From Labia minor (Eukaryota; Arthropoda; Insecta; Dermaptera; Spongiphoridae), in assembly GCA_963082975.1 (NCBI GenBank), contig OY720349.1, positions 48,279,962 to 48,343,961 of the forward strand: a stretch of DNA of 64,000 bases, read 5' to 3'. Every line of letters starts with the position of its first letter. Position 1 is the first letter of the stretch. Positions 45,377-58,356 of this stretch are shown in pieces. A model generated the notes under the pieces. It saw only the letters and a program-made list of their open reading frames with translations, did no database searches and was not told the DNA's origin. The position numbers and the translations under genes were made by a program.

Positions 45377-45988
45377 AAATTAGCTGGAGTGTCTCCACTC
45401 GACTATCTCGCAATTTGAATTGGATTAAATAACATAATATATTATATTTAAATTAAATTTAATTAATTATAAATTATAAATAATAAATATTAAACCAGCG
45501 CATGTTTGGCTTTTTGTTGATGGCACCACGTCACATGTTGGCGCGTGAGAATTGCAGTGTTAAAAAATTAATTCTGGTAATTTCAGCGAATCAATCAAGC
45601 TGAAATTCTATATATAGCAGTTTTATACAATCTTTAATCATGTGAAAAATTATCAAACATATATCTTTATTTTTACGGTCACTTTAGAGGAAAAAAAATC
45701 AAAACGTTGTAGGTAATGACCCTCTTCCGGTTGAGCTACATTTCTCAAAAGTTGATAGAAAACTACGAATTTTGAATAATGCTCATGTACCAAATTTCAT
45801 CATTCTAGCTCAAACCGTTTTTCCGTAATCTTGGTTACATACACACACACACATTCACACACACACAGACATTTTTCTCAACCTTAGTGAAAATGATTCA
45901 GGAGCCTTCAAAACGTATAAAAACATCAAAACCTCAACATTGAAAATTTTCGTGATCGCAATACTATCTCTGGCGAGATAGTAAAAAT
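45377..45988 (-). mobile_element. Helentron-like family B, copy 2 (full length)
   Basis: Inverted relative to copy 1: on the plus strand it opens AGCTGGAGTGTCTCCACTCG (the 3' stem-loop) and closes with GGCGAGATAGTAAAAA (the 5' end). It has a (CA)n tract near 45838-45866 and the same core. It ends on T-rich flanks at both sides. Confidence 0.65.
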
Positions 45989-47092
45989 TTATAAAAAAGA
46001 ATTTGTATGTTTGTGTGTGTGTTAAAATGAGCAAATTTGATAAATGTTGATGCTTAAACTATATTTGATAAGAAATTAATATAAAATTTTTTTCCTTTAT
46101 AAATTTTTAGTAGATTGAAAACTTCATCTGATCATTAAATGAGAATTAAATTTTTCTATCGTTGAAAAGTTTATTATTATTTTTGATCAAGTTTTCATTT
46201 CTTGGTGTAATCTCCTATCACGCCCCCGTTTTCACCAAATTATAACAGAGCGAGATTGGCTTTCATTTTGGGGGAGGGAGTTGACACCAAGGCACATGTA
46301 ATTGTACTTGGCTGTTGCTTGGTATTACGGACTTCCGTGCAGCCAACGCTTATAATTACATCACGCCATTAGTAAGGAAAACTTTTGCCATGTAATTAGA
46401 TCTGTGTTAGCCAATAAAGAAGAATTTCAAATAAGAGCATCCCTTGTATTGGCGATTTTCATATCGGAAAGTCAAGATTTGAATTGCCTCGAGAGAGAGT
46501 TTGAGATAATTAAAGGAAATAACCCTCATCGGTTCATTTCAAGAATAACGTGGAGTTTGTTGGAATTGAGTAGAATTATAAATTAACGAAATAATTAAAT
46601 TTAATAAATTCCAAGAAAAGTGATTGACTTAAATTAATTTGTTATCATTTAATTACTTTGCCCTTAAAACAAATATATATTTGAAATTAATAAGTATTTT
46701 TAATTATCCATATTTAAAGAGTTATTAAATATTTACTCTTGTTTTTAATTTATCAAGTGAAATAATAATATTTTTAAATTATAATAAATTAAATCTTCAA
46801 TTTATTACAAAAAATAAAATCATAAAAGAGCTGTTAATTGCCTATTTAAGAAAATAATTAAGATAATATATACTTATAATTTATATTAATAGAATAATCA
46901 ATAAAATGTTGGAACTCAAATTCCAGATTGAAATACTTTAGACCCAAACTATTTTCAAGCCGAAACTTATTGTTATCAGGCATGGTCGTGATTCTGGGAA
47001 AATGATTTAATAATATTAAACTAAAAGCCAACACTTCTACGTTTGAAATTTCTTCTTAACGATATAAATACTTAATTTAAAATCTTTACAAT
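45989..47092. other. AT-rich DNA with a candidate regulatory patch at 46195-46420
   Basis: The patch is GC-richer and non-repetitive and has several TAATTA/TAATTG-type homeodomain cores (ATGTAATTGTAC, TTATAATTACATC, CATGTAATTAG). These are embedded in unique sequence rather than AT filler. That is typical of an enhancer, but no target is known. A 60-codon frame at 46404-46586 has no recognisable domain. Confidence 0.4.
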
Positions 47093-47548
47093 AAATTAGC
47101 TGGAGTGTCTCCACTCGACTATCTCGCATTTTGAGAGTTGGATTAAATAACATAATATATTATATTTAAGTTAAATTTAATTAATTATAAATAATAAATA
47201 TTAAACCAGCGCATGTTTGGCTTTTTGTTGATGGCACCATAGCACGTGTTGGCGCGTGAGATTTGCAGTGTTAAAAAAATAATTCTGGTACTTTCAGCGA
47301 TTCAATCAAGCTGAAATTCTATATTTAGCAGTTTTATACAATTATTAATCATGTGAAAAATTATCAAACATATATCTTTATTTTTACGGTCACTTTAGAG
47401 GAAAAAAAATCAAAACGTTGTAGGTAATGACCCTCTTCCGGTTGAGCTACATTTCTCAAAAGTTGATAGAAAACTATGAATTTTGAATAATGCTCATGTA
47501 CCAAATTGCATCATTCTAGCTCAAACCGTTTTTGCGTAATCTTGGTTA

Positions 47549-47580
<32 letters not shown>

Positions 47581-47700
47581 GACATTTTTCTCAACCTTAG
47601 TGAAAATGATTCAGGAACCTTCAAAACATATAAAAACATCAAAATCTCAACATCGAAAATTTTCGTGATCGCAATACTATCTCTTACGAGATAGTAAAAA
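47093..47700 (-). mobile_element. Helentron-like family B, copy 3 (full length)
   Basis: Same structure and orientation as copy 2, about 1.1 kb away. The 3' stem-loop is at 47100-47113, the (CA)n tract at about 47548-47580, and the 5' end at 47690-47700. Copies 2 and 3 are close in sequence. They may be independent insertions or a local duplication; the DNA between them is not shared elsewhere. Confidence 0.65.
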
Positions 47701-50700
47701 TGTATAAATACCAAAAGAGAATAATAATTTTGCTAATTTTTTGATCAAGACAAGGCAAAGGTATTAATTTCAAGGAAATACATATTAATTTTTACACACT
47801 TTTTCAAAGTACTAGCCAAAATGTAGCATATTAATTGTATTTCTAAACAAGAATACTTATATTAGACACCAATATTACAAAAACTTTCATTTTCTTTATT
47901 AATTTATTGTATTTTATATTTCGATAATTTAGTTGGGGCTTTTATGACTTTTGCTTCATTGACATTCTTGTAGAATTTTAAAAGGTAATAAAATAAATAG
48001 TAGTTAAAAATAAATTAACATTTATTCAATAAATTATAAAATTTCATTTCTAACTTATACTCTGTGTTTAAATTTAGTTGCTAGATAAATTATTGAAGAA
48101 TTTAATATTTTTCTTGAAATAATATTAATATATATATATATATATATAACGTAAGTTTAAATATGATTTGTTGGTAAATTCGTTATGTCTTATTTTATTT
48201 ATTTATTTTTCTTAAAAGACAGAAAAAGTTTCTGACGAATTGATGTTAAAATGCAGAACGCATAGACCTTCCTATCAGCACATGATTCATTTTGTTTCTC
48301 TTAAAAAGGCCGAGAGAAAAAAAAAACAGACATATTATTGAAAAAGACAAAAAGGATTTTCTAAAAAACCATCATCACTCATTGTTACAAAGTGGTTGTT
48401 ATAAACAAATATCGATTTAGAAATATTTTGTAGCTTTTATAACGTTTTTTAGTATTTTCAAAAACCTAGATAATTAAATCATTAAAAATATATATAAAAA
48501 AAAAGATTCATAAAATATATTGAATATTTTATTATGAACATAAAAAAAAGAATATAAGAAATAAACAAATAATCTTTATTTTATAATAGATTTTTTGATT
48601 CATGATTATGAAAATACATTAGAATAAAAGAGATTTCAATACAGGAATATAATAATAGTATTGTAAAAAGAAAAAAAAAATACAAAGAATTTATGATTGT
48701 TTCAATGAAAAGTAATTTGTGATCTGTTGTAGTTAATACGTTACGTGTGATTGTACTATACATATCTTTTGAATTATTACAACCGAGTTGGTAAATATTA
48801 TAATCAGACACGCGATACCATGTCTTTCATTTTATTTAATAAAATTTAAATATTTGTATGCTCATATATAGTTATAAGAAATGGAGGGAATATAATACTA
48901 AAATAAACTTATATACGGTAAATTAAAAAAAAAAAAAATTTAATTATTAAAATTGTAATATATATTGAATGCAAAAATTAAAATTTTTAATATTCTGGGA
49001 ATAATTAGTTAAAAAAAACTCTATTCAATCAATTTATATTAATTATGATGGTAAAATGATTTCATAAAAATGTTTCATATATTATACTAAACTTCAATTA
49101 ATCAATATTGATAAATATATATTTATATATATCTTTATAGATATTTATATTGGAGGTTTTTAATATAATTAGTCCTAAATCGAACTATTTTTATCTACCT
49201 TCAAGTAGAAATATATAATTAAATTCATACCCTTTAGAAAAACCTATGAGTTGGAGTCTCTGAATGACTCAAGACTTTACTGCATATACAATTCTTACAG
49301 TTGTCTTTTATTTAGTCAAACTTTTAAGTAGTATATAAACTTAATATATATTTTAATAAAAATTATTATATTCAAAATAATTTCAGAAGAATTTGTTTTT
49401 AAATATGTTACTGAAGAAAATAACAGTTTATGAAATTGCTGAGTATTAAATTTGTTTATAAATATATACAAACACACACACACACACACACAAAAATATA
49501 TTTATCGTAAATCTAAATTCGCAGTTATTTCTATTTCATTTGATTAATATTTTGAACTTTTGATTATAATTTAATTTATTTGTATTTACGGGGTATTAAT
49601 GGAATATAAGTTTCAGCCAAAGGAATATTGTTCTTATTTTCAATATAGGTATATAATTTTTTTTTAGGTTTGATTCTTGAAAAAAGTACATATTAATGTT
49701 GTTGAAAAACGGGAGGTAAATTAATAAGAAAAAATGTTTAATGATTTCTCATATATTAATAACTCTAAGGATTGTGAATATTTCAAAAGATTGTTTTAGT
49801 TAATTTAATGAATATTGGTAATTAAAAAAATAATGCTCACCAACAATTCAGGGCTCAAATTCTCTCATCATAATAAGCCAATATACCTGAAACAGAAAAA
49901 AATATTTTTTTAAAATTTATATTATAAAAATAATGTTAATAAATTAAATTTAAGTGAGATAGCAATATTTTATTAATTTGGGCGTATAATAAATAAAGAT
50001 TAAACTATAAGTATAGGTATAGGCATAAGTACAAAACGAGAATGTATTTAAAACAATTTTTCAAAAAATGATGCTTATAATCTAAACATCAAAAAAAAAT
50101 AATAAGGAAATTTATCTGAATATATCTATATTTTTGTTTTCATGTTTTGGATTAAAGTTATTATTATTAATAACTGATTAATAATATTCAATGTATTTAA
50201 TGATTTATTGTCTTTGATAAAAAATTAAAATAATAAATATGAATAATTTCGTTATTTATTATAAACGAGAGAAGAAAGTAAAGAAAATAAATATTATTTC
50301 ATATAATAATAACATTGTAAAGTCAATAAACAAAGCTGAGTTAGCGAATAAATAGGGATCGTTTACAGGCTTCTATTTTATTTTATTTTTTTATATTAAA
50401 AGTCAAATCCCCATGGATTTAAGCAAACTTTTGAAACGCAAAGATACTATATATTAAGAATAAATTAGATTATTTAAAATCTCTCTCAATTCAACCTATA
50501 TTAATGACTTGATTTAAACCGTAAAGAGTAAAAAAAAATAATTAAATAAAAATATAAATAGATAAATAAATAAATCAATAAAATTCATTTAAATTATCCC
50601 ATTTATGAATTTAGAAAAATTTAAATTATACTAGACAAGAAAACGTATATTTCTACCTTAAATCCTTTTCTACCAAACGTTTTCTATATTTTTTCTAATC

Positions 50701-51035
50701 CAGTAAATTATATAAATATTTGTTAGTAGTAGGACTTTTACAGTTTTTTTTTTTAATTTTTTATTTAACAATTGATTCCAATCCATTAATGCATGTTAAA
50801 ATACTAAAAACTATTTTAAATTATTAAAATTAGAAAATATATATCATATATATATATTTAATTATTTTAATTAAATATTATAATTATAAATTAAAAATTA
50901 TATTATAATTTAGAAAAAATATTTATATAATAAAATAATATTCTTTTTAGATTTAAAAATTGGACAGACAACTCTCGTTGAAACAATGTATTATTTGTAG
51001 ATTTAATCTGACAAAAAATAATTCGTTTTTCTTTT
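47701..51035. other. AT-rich non-coding DNA
   Basis: No gene or known repeat is recognised. It includes (TA)n near 48129-48148, (CA)n at about 49470-49491 and long A/T runs. The open frame at 48581-48811 is low in complexity. Confidence 0.6.
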
Positions 51036-51324
51036 TTTAATACACTTTTTAATACACTTTACTTAACTCACACTGTCCGGTTGTCCCGCGGTTTGTCCGC
51101 GGCATTTTATAATCGATATTTCAACAACTTCCCGTCATTCAATCAACTTGAAATTTTGCATACCCGCTTGATCCTGCTAATAATACACGAATCAATTGAA
51201 AAATCCACTGAATTATTTATCTATTAATGGTAATTAATTAACTAAACTTTCATATGCGGAATATGGAATAGTTCACTATTTCAATCATAGATGGCGATAG
51301 CAGTTCTACTAAAAAGTATAAAAT
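51036..51324. other. Possible flank of the inverted-repeat element
   Basis: This stretch contains GTCCGGTTGTCCCGCGGTTT with a CCGCGG-TTTGT-CCGCGG stem-loop (about 51085-51102), and a TTGAAATTTTGCATACCCGC block of the kind common in invertebrate repeats. It may be the body of a transposon whose end is the inverted repeat that follows. Confidence 0.3.
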
Positions 51325-51584
51325 AAATTTAAGTAAAAAGAAATCTTTTTAAAAAACACACTTTACTTAAAATTGCACTAAAAAGTAAAAAATAAAATCA
51401 CTGTAAAGTGTGTGCGCTCAAATTATAATAACACCGTAAAACATTTGCACCACTATTATGTTATTATAAATTTGTTATTATAATTTGAGCGCACACACTT
51501 TACAGTGATTTTATTTTTTACTTTTTAGTGCAATTTTAAGTAAAGTGTGTGTTTTAAAAAGATTTCTTTTTTTACTTAAATTTT
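51325..51584. repeat. Long inverted repeat (hairpin) 1, arms ~107 bp
   Basis: The left arm (51325-51432) and right arm (51474-51584) are near-perfect reverse complements, with a loop of about 41 bases. Distinctive blocks include ACACACTTTACTTAAAATTG against its complement, and TGTGTGCGCTCAAATTATAA. A transcript across it would form a long duplex. It is a fold-back type element or a head-to-head duplication. Confidence 0.85.
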
Positions 51585-51848
51585 TTATAACACAACTTTC
51601 AATTTATAAAAAAATGTAACTAAAAATTAATAATAAAATTAACGTTCAGTTATTAACAACACTCGGTTTTTTATTGTACAATAGTATAGTACAAGCTTCT
51701 GATGACGTTACTGTTGAAAGATAAAGTTAAATAAAAATTTATTTTCAAAAAAAAACCGAGTGTTGTTAATAATAACTTACCTCTACCATTTTAATTTTAT
51801 TATTAATTTTCAGTTACATTTATAAATTGAAAGTTGTTATAAAAAAAT
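51585..51848. repeat. Long inverted repeat (hairpin) 2, arms ~90 bp
   Basis: It begins where hairpin 1 ends. The left arm (about 51583-51675, TTATAACACAACTTTCAATT ... AACACTCGGTTTTTT) pairs with the right arm (about 51752-51846, AAAACCGAGTGTTGTTAATA ... GAAAGTTGTTATAAAAA). The loop is about 75 bases. The arms have a few differences and one indel, so it is older or less constrained than hairpin 1. Confidence 0.8.
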
Positions 51849-53287
51849 GAAAAACGTATTATATTTAGTCAGGTTAAATCCACAAATGTTCTTTTTTTTA
51901 ATTCGAAAATAATATTTTTATTAATTTAATCATTTATTTTTAGAGATTCAAAGTGCTTTTGATGATACTATTTACTTACTTATGTTCATAAAAAATAAAC
52001 ATATATTTTTTTTTATATTTTTGTTCTATATTCGGTTATTTAAATGAAATGTGTCTGCATTGTAGTCGGGGACTGCCTATCTTTCAATCATTTTGGATGG
52101 TTTCAATCAAGTTTATTGATTTCCACTTTTCATCCGGCTTGTTCACCCCTCCTCTCTCAACCCGACCTTTCTCTGGATACATCTTAATTATTCTTAGTAG
52201 AATTATTTGTCTTTTACTTCAATTATTTACCCTTCTATTATTTTATCACGTCTTCTTCAGAATAGCTTGCAATCCCACGACATGCAAATGATCTGCCCTC
52301 CTAAACTTAGTTCTAAGTCGTATAGCATTAATTCTTCTTCTCTCTCGCGGTTTCTCTATCTCGCTCCTTTTCCTTGTTCCTTTGTTCCCCATTGTCGTAG
52401 ATCAATATTTGACCAAACTCAATAAGAAACTAAGAAAACTTTTTTTTTTTTTAAATAAATTTTATTTTGCTTTTCTTTTAATTTTAATGCTATTCCTTAA
52501 GGTTTTTCATTAAAGTAAATCTATAACTAACTATTAAACTGTATTACTAATATACATAGTACTGATATAAAATATTCTTTTAATTTACTGAATAAATTTT
52601 CAAAACACATATTGTATTTTATATTTATTTATTTAATTACAAAACAATTGTATAAAATAAATTAAAAACATCTCTTCTGTCTAAATGAGCTTTATTTATC
52701 GGTATTTATATAATAATATATTTTAAGAAAAATAATTTTATCTCAAAATTCTTATACGGAGCTAAAAAAATGAATCGAAGTTTTCTTGTAGTTAATAACA
52801 TATATTCGATAAAATATGTGTTTATTGTAATAATAAAAGAAAAAAACTATAAAAGTATGCTAGTTTTTAGGTGATTATTATCAACAAAAATATTCCCAAA
52901 TTGGTTAGTGAAAAGTTTTATTAATTTAAATGAAAACTTTTTTTTTAATTTACAGATGTTTCTTTTCTATTTTGAAATTCTTTAAATAAATATAATTCTT
53001 TGTTTGAAAATTCCCAAATAAATTATTCGTGAGATCGGGATCGGTTTTAAAAATTAAACTTTCTTCTTATTATCTATGAGGGGTGACTTAATTATTGGTT
53101 AGTGGCGTGCTGACTGTTGAAAACAAATTTTTTTGAATACTAATTATTAAATTTGGTGGATTGTAGACTATACTTTAGTAAAATAATAGCTTTAAAAAAA
53201 AAATCTGTCGAGAAACTTTTTAAAGAGGGTTTAGAATATTGGACTAGCATGCAGATTATAAATCTCTATCTTTATTTTTCTACTAAT
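51849..53287. other. AT-rich DNA with a patch at 52040-52430
   Basis: The patch is pyrimidine-rich and non-repetitive (GTAGTCGGGGACTGCC ... CCTTTGTTCCCCATTGTCG). It has two overlapping plus-strand frames but no domain. It could be the reverse of a purine-rich UTR or a conserved element. The rest is AT filler. Confidence 0.4.
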
Positions 53288-53330
53288 TCAGGGTTTCCCA
53301 ACCTATTTTCTACGTCGACCCCTTTTATAA
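53288..53330 (+). mobile_element. Lone hAT-type terminus
   Basis: CAGGGTTTCCCAACCTATTT followed by TCTACGTCGACCCC matches the usual left end of a common hAT group. No matching right end (a GGTTGGGAAACCCTG-type sequence) was found downstream, so it is a broken copy. Confidence 0.45.
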
Positions 53331-53554
53331 ACTTTCTTTTCGTTTAATAGACCTCTATTTTTTGATAATAAAGTTTAACATAGAATTATAAGGATTTAAT
53401 AGAGTATATTTTTAAAAATTTTACAACTTACAACAAAATAAACATTTTTATTACATTAGTAGTAGTATTAGAAGTTAAATTATTTAACAAAACTTACAAT
53501 TTAATATTTTATAAATTAATAATCTCATAAATGGTTAATAGATATTCCTAACTG

Positions 53555-54200
53555 AAATAAGTTGACCTGTGGCCAGGTCCGAACCGACCGACGGTTTGAA
53601 ATAAATTAATTTCCAGCTACAGAAACAATTTTAAATAATTTTCATATATCTATTAATGTAATAAAAAACAGATATGGATACATAAATAATAAATATAAAC
53701 ATTTTTAATTTTATTTTATTTATAATATATATGCAAGACCAGGCTGTGACGTCATGAATGGCTGGATGACGTCATATAATTTTAAATCAAGAAAAAACTA
53801 ATAAATATGATTTTTCTCGAGGATAAAACCAATACAAAGTGCATGATTCGTGGTGATATATAAAAAAATCTCCTTTGGTGTGAAAATAACCCTTTCCTTC
53901 CTATCGTCGATCGCTAATACTACCACTTCCGGTTTCCGGAATTGCACCAAAAGTTGATCAATTCATCCCACTGATGCATTAAGTAAATATACCAAATTTC
54001 ATCAAAATCCGTTGAGCCGTTCAGGCTGTACACATCTATACGGACGGACGGACAGACGGACAGACGGACGGACATACATCATGCTAAAAATACTTTTTTC
54101 TGTTAAGAAAATGCATGATTCGTGGAGATATGTAAAAATCTCCACATGTGAAATTTGGTGTGAAAACAATACCTCCCTTACTATCGTCGGTCGGTAAAAA
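53555..54200 (-). mobile_element. Helentron-like family C, copy 3 (full length)
   Basis: The same ends as copy 1: AAGTTGACCTGTGGCCAGGT (stem-loop) with CCGACCGACGG at the left, and ATCGTCGGTCGGTAAAAA at the right. The (CGGA)n/(CAGA)n microsatellite is longer (about 54040-54076). Compared with copy 1, the block near the CRE-like TGACGTCA sites is shorter. Confidence 0.65.
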
Positions 54201-55105
54201 TTAATGTGACGTAATGGAAAATGTCTTAAAAAATATTTTAAAACATGGAATATTATATAATTAAATAAATATTATCAAATATATATAAATATAACTTTAA
54301 TAAATACTACTTCTATGGTGACTAGCAGGATCCGTTGGAAATTGTTTGTATTAACTTTTTATTTAGTAAACAAATCTTTTACTTTTTTATAGTTAATGAA
54401 AGATGAAATTTCGCCATCTACCTCCATTAGCTTCTTAAGATTCTGCCTACCCCATTCAGGTAGAGCCCTTGGAAATCCCTATACTAATTCTTATATCCAG
54501 ATCGAATTAACACGCGCCACTCCATCCATTCTAGACTCATTCTTATTTCCTTTTTTCAATTAACTTCGATCTCTATAAAGGTTCTTTATTGTTCTTAAAA
54601 ATTAATTTTGATTTATAAAAGATATTAATTTAAATTTATCCATTAATTTATTATAAAAAAATGGAATTATGAAAGTTTAAAAAAAGCATTATTTTTATTA
54701 AGTTTTATTTTTTAATTTAAAATGACATACATCAACTTTCATTTGTAGCGAATTCTTTTTGTAAACATAATGCAATTTGATAAATGTACAATAAATTATT
54801 TATTCATTTATTAAATAGAAATTTATATTTATAATTAGATAACTCTTTTTATCAAATAAGTATAAAGAAAAATTTCATTTTATGTTAACAAGAAAAAATA
54901 TGTCATTATTATTATAGTTATTACAAAAAATTGTTTACATAGTATCAAAATAAATTCTGAGAATCAGAGTTGAACAACACACAATATACTTTCTATATCT
55001 CTAGTATATTTCTATGTCTCCCTCTCTCTCTCTCTCTATAATTCTGTCAAACGATAGCTCAATAATAAATACAAACACGCATGACTTGATGTGTCTGCAA
55101 GTATA
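54201..55105. other. AT-rich non-coding DNA
   Basis: A GC-richer strip at about 54400-54545 (CGCCATCTACCTCCATTAGC ... CACGCGCCACTCCATCC) is the only non-AT feature. A (TC)n tract lies at about 55018-55037. Confidence 0.45.
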
Positions 55106-55205
55106 TTTACATGAGTCGCGTGCCGCGGGGCCGTGCTGGCGTGTGCCGCCAGAAAGGCGCCCGTGACGCCTCCCCGGCCCCTTCAACGACGTCATTTACA
55201 TCGAT
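55106..55205. other. Short CpG-rich island
   Basis: About 90 bp of very high G+C with many CpGs (GTCGCGTGCCGCGGGGCCGT ... CCCCGGCCCC) ends in CGACGTCA. The minus-strand frame across it is Arg/Gly-rich without a domain. It could be a promoter-proximal CpG island or part of an exon. Confidence 0.35.
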
Positions 55206-56937
55206 AATTTCTGATTTTAGACATTCAGACTCAAAACAGATGGAGACCGCTTTTAAATTTAATTTGTTTCACTAATATGTATATATAGTAAAAATAAATA
55301 CTTACCTAAATACAAAATTATAAGACTATATTAAGAATTAAAAACAAATTTTTTTTACATGTAGAACATGAAATAAATATTCATTTATATCGTTCAATAA
55401 ATGTATTATTATTATATTAATTTTTTTTTTGTTAATTGATTTAATTTTATTTATTTATTTGTTTTCTAAGCTTATTTTATATTTGTTTTTAATTAAATTT
55501 TTTTTTTTAATAATTAGTTTAAATAGATTTCATTTGAAAAATATCAATTTTTATATGAGAATGTTTAGATTAGATGTTTCATATACTTTCTTTAATGATT
55601 ATAGTACACCTAAAATGGATAACATAACATCATACTTAAAAAATTAGAATTTGGATTCTATATAAATATTTCATGCGTTTATTAAAATGTAATTTTTCCA
55701 AGTTGAATTTTAAATCAGATGTTAAGTAAAAATTCATGTTCAAAATTGTAACATACCATTCACATAAATACTATATCTTATAATTTAATTTAAAATTCTT
55801 TCAAAAAAAAAAATTAATTGTAAATTCAAAAGGAAAATAGAATAAGTATCATTTGACATATTTAATGACTTGTTATAAGTCTCTCTTTAAAATATAGAAT
55901 AGTTTAAAAAAAGAACAATAAATGAACTGAGTTGTAGGTTTTCTTAAATTCATTATAATATTATACAAATACTGTAGATGGAAGAATTTATCTAACAGTA
56001 AGGCATTACTGAACTCGAAGTTCTTGGCCAAGATAATCACAATAAAGTTGACCCTATCTTAAGCCAAATTCAACTATTATTTATCCTCTTTTAATTCACT
56101 CTCACCTATCTTGAAATAATCTGTCCGTTGTAATTTGGTCTATCCACTTTTGTTGTTTCCAAATTCTGTCACATCAATCGAATTGATTTAATAGAAAAAC
56201 AATAATTAACTCTTTAAATGAATTATTTTTGATTATTAAGATTCATTATAATTTGCATATTATAACAAATAAGAAGAAATAGAAAATATAATTATATTTT
56301 CAACAGGGTAAAGTTGGGTTGCCTATAGAATAGGGGCACGAAATCAAATAGAAATACACTTAAAGAACCATCATTTTTTTTTCTTTAGTTCTTGACTAAT
56401 TTTTAAAAATGCATTTTATTCTTAGTATAAAAAGAAGTGAAGGGGATCAGAATGACTTCTAGGAGGTCAAATAAAAAATAAAATTGTATTGTATGTTTCA
56501 GCTAATAACATTGATAATGTGCTTCTGTCAAATCCTGAACAAGTTTTCCATTGATTGGTAATAAAACACGAGAGAAGATTAATTAAAATGTATTGACCCT
56601 TGTATATGTGTATACGTCAATATAGATGTTGGTGTGTGATGGAACTGACGAACAGGTTTTACCCGGGAGGGTACATCATTAGCAATAGCGAAATGGGGGA
56701 TATCACAACTTTAACTTAGCCTTTCTCCGTTTTTATAATTTTCTAATTGACATGATTTATATCATTACATCGAGTGAATTATTAAGAATTCCAATCAGAA
56801 TAGAACTCGATTGGAATCAAGATTTTTTGTGAGAGGATAAGATTAGTACATCGGTAGAATAGTTAATTTCTTAATTGGATGGATGTTAAATTGAGAGTAG
56901 TGAATAATATTAGATACATTAGTCTTATGAATAATAA

Positions 56938-56973
<36 letters not shown>

Positions 56974-57983
56974 ATAAAATAGCTTTAGTCAATATTTTAA
57001 GATTTTTTTTTTTATAAATTTTAATAAAATAAAAATTAAATGCTATTTATTTGTACGATTTTTTTTTTATCTTAACAAATATCATCAATTAGCTAGAGTT
57101 CAAAATAATAATAATAAAAAAATATAAAATTTATTATTTTAGGCAAAAAAAAAAAATATTGAAACACTTCTTTCAATAACTATGAAGTAATTTATAATCC
57201 ACTATAATGTAATTATAAATACTACATTGAAAAGTATCTTTATAATTGATTAATATCAATAAATCAAAAGAGAAAATTAAGAGAGAAAGTAATTTAGTTT
57301 TTTTTTTAAGGCTTAAGAGAGTTTTATTTTTTTGTCCCCATTTCAAGCGCATCTTAATCTGTCAGCAATTATTCCGTTTGTTCCTTTTTGTCTAATCTCC
57401 ATCCATTTAACATAAAAAAAATATACCTTTGATTTATTTTATACACGAATGCTTTTTTTTTAAAAAACTATTGATTGACTTTTGAAACTATTTCTTTTTT
57501 TTAAACCTAACTAGTGAGAAAGTTTTATTTTTGAATATTTTCAAAAGTTTTCAAATCAGAAGAGCGAACGCAGATTTTCGTTCATTATAATTAAATCTGT
57601 TTGATCTTTGAGATTGTTTTTTTTTCTACTCTTTTTCACTTCTCTTATATTTTTAAAACATGTGTTTTTTCTACAAGAATGAACAAGACTGAATAAATTA
57701 TATGATTTCTTACTTCATTTAATGAAAAATAATGTTTTTTATTTATTAAATAAAACAATTTTAAAAATATTTTGTAGAGACAAGATATAATAAAGAATAA
57801 ATGCAAATTTAAAAAGAGAGACCAATTTCATTTCTTAATTAAATTAATTTTTAGACCAAATTTTAATATATTCTATCAAATTCAAGTTCAAGGAAAAATA
57901 AACATTTTTATACTAACTAAATTGTGCAAAGTTCATAGACAATTTTTTTATATAATTTATAAATATATATTATTATTATTAAT
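55206..57983. other. AT-rich DNA with small islands
   Basis: It contains a diverged non-LTR 3' fragment (about 56000-56165), a GC-richer strip at about 56600-56720 (GACGAACAGGTTTTACCCGG), and (TA)n at about 56940-56968. Otherwise it is AT filler without recognisable genes. Confidence 0.5.
56000..56165 (-). pseudogene. Diverged non-LTR 3'-end fragment
   Basis: ATTACTGAACTCGAAGTTCT, TGGCCAAGATAATCAC and later TCTGTCCGTTGTAATTTGG, TCTATCCAC follow the order of the 3' end of the element at 42913-43192. It is heavily mutated. Confidence 0.4.
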
Positions 57984-58356
57984 AGTATCTGGTTTACCGA
58001 GCCATTAAAAAAAATTATTCCTTATTATCGGGTTAAGCTAGTAATATTAATACCTGATTCACCGAGCCGCCGCTTGGTACTTTAAAAAACATATTCCTTA
58101 TGAACTATGAATATTTAAGATTAGGATTATTTAATTTTAAATAAATAAACGGCAAAATAAATGATACAATTTAAAAGAACATAAATTTAAAAAATAAAAT
58201 AGTCATAAAACATACAGCCCTTAAACGTACGTATTAATACACTGAAAACTGACCAACGTTCCAGGCGCCATTTTTTTATTATTAAAATTCCTATTTTAAA
58301 TTAAGAAAAAACTACCAAAGATGATTTTCTCGAGGCTGAACCCTATACACATCGAT

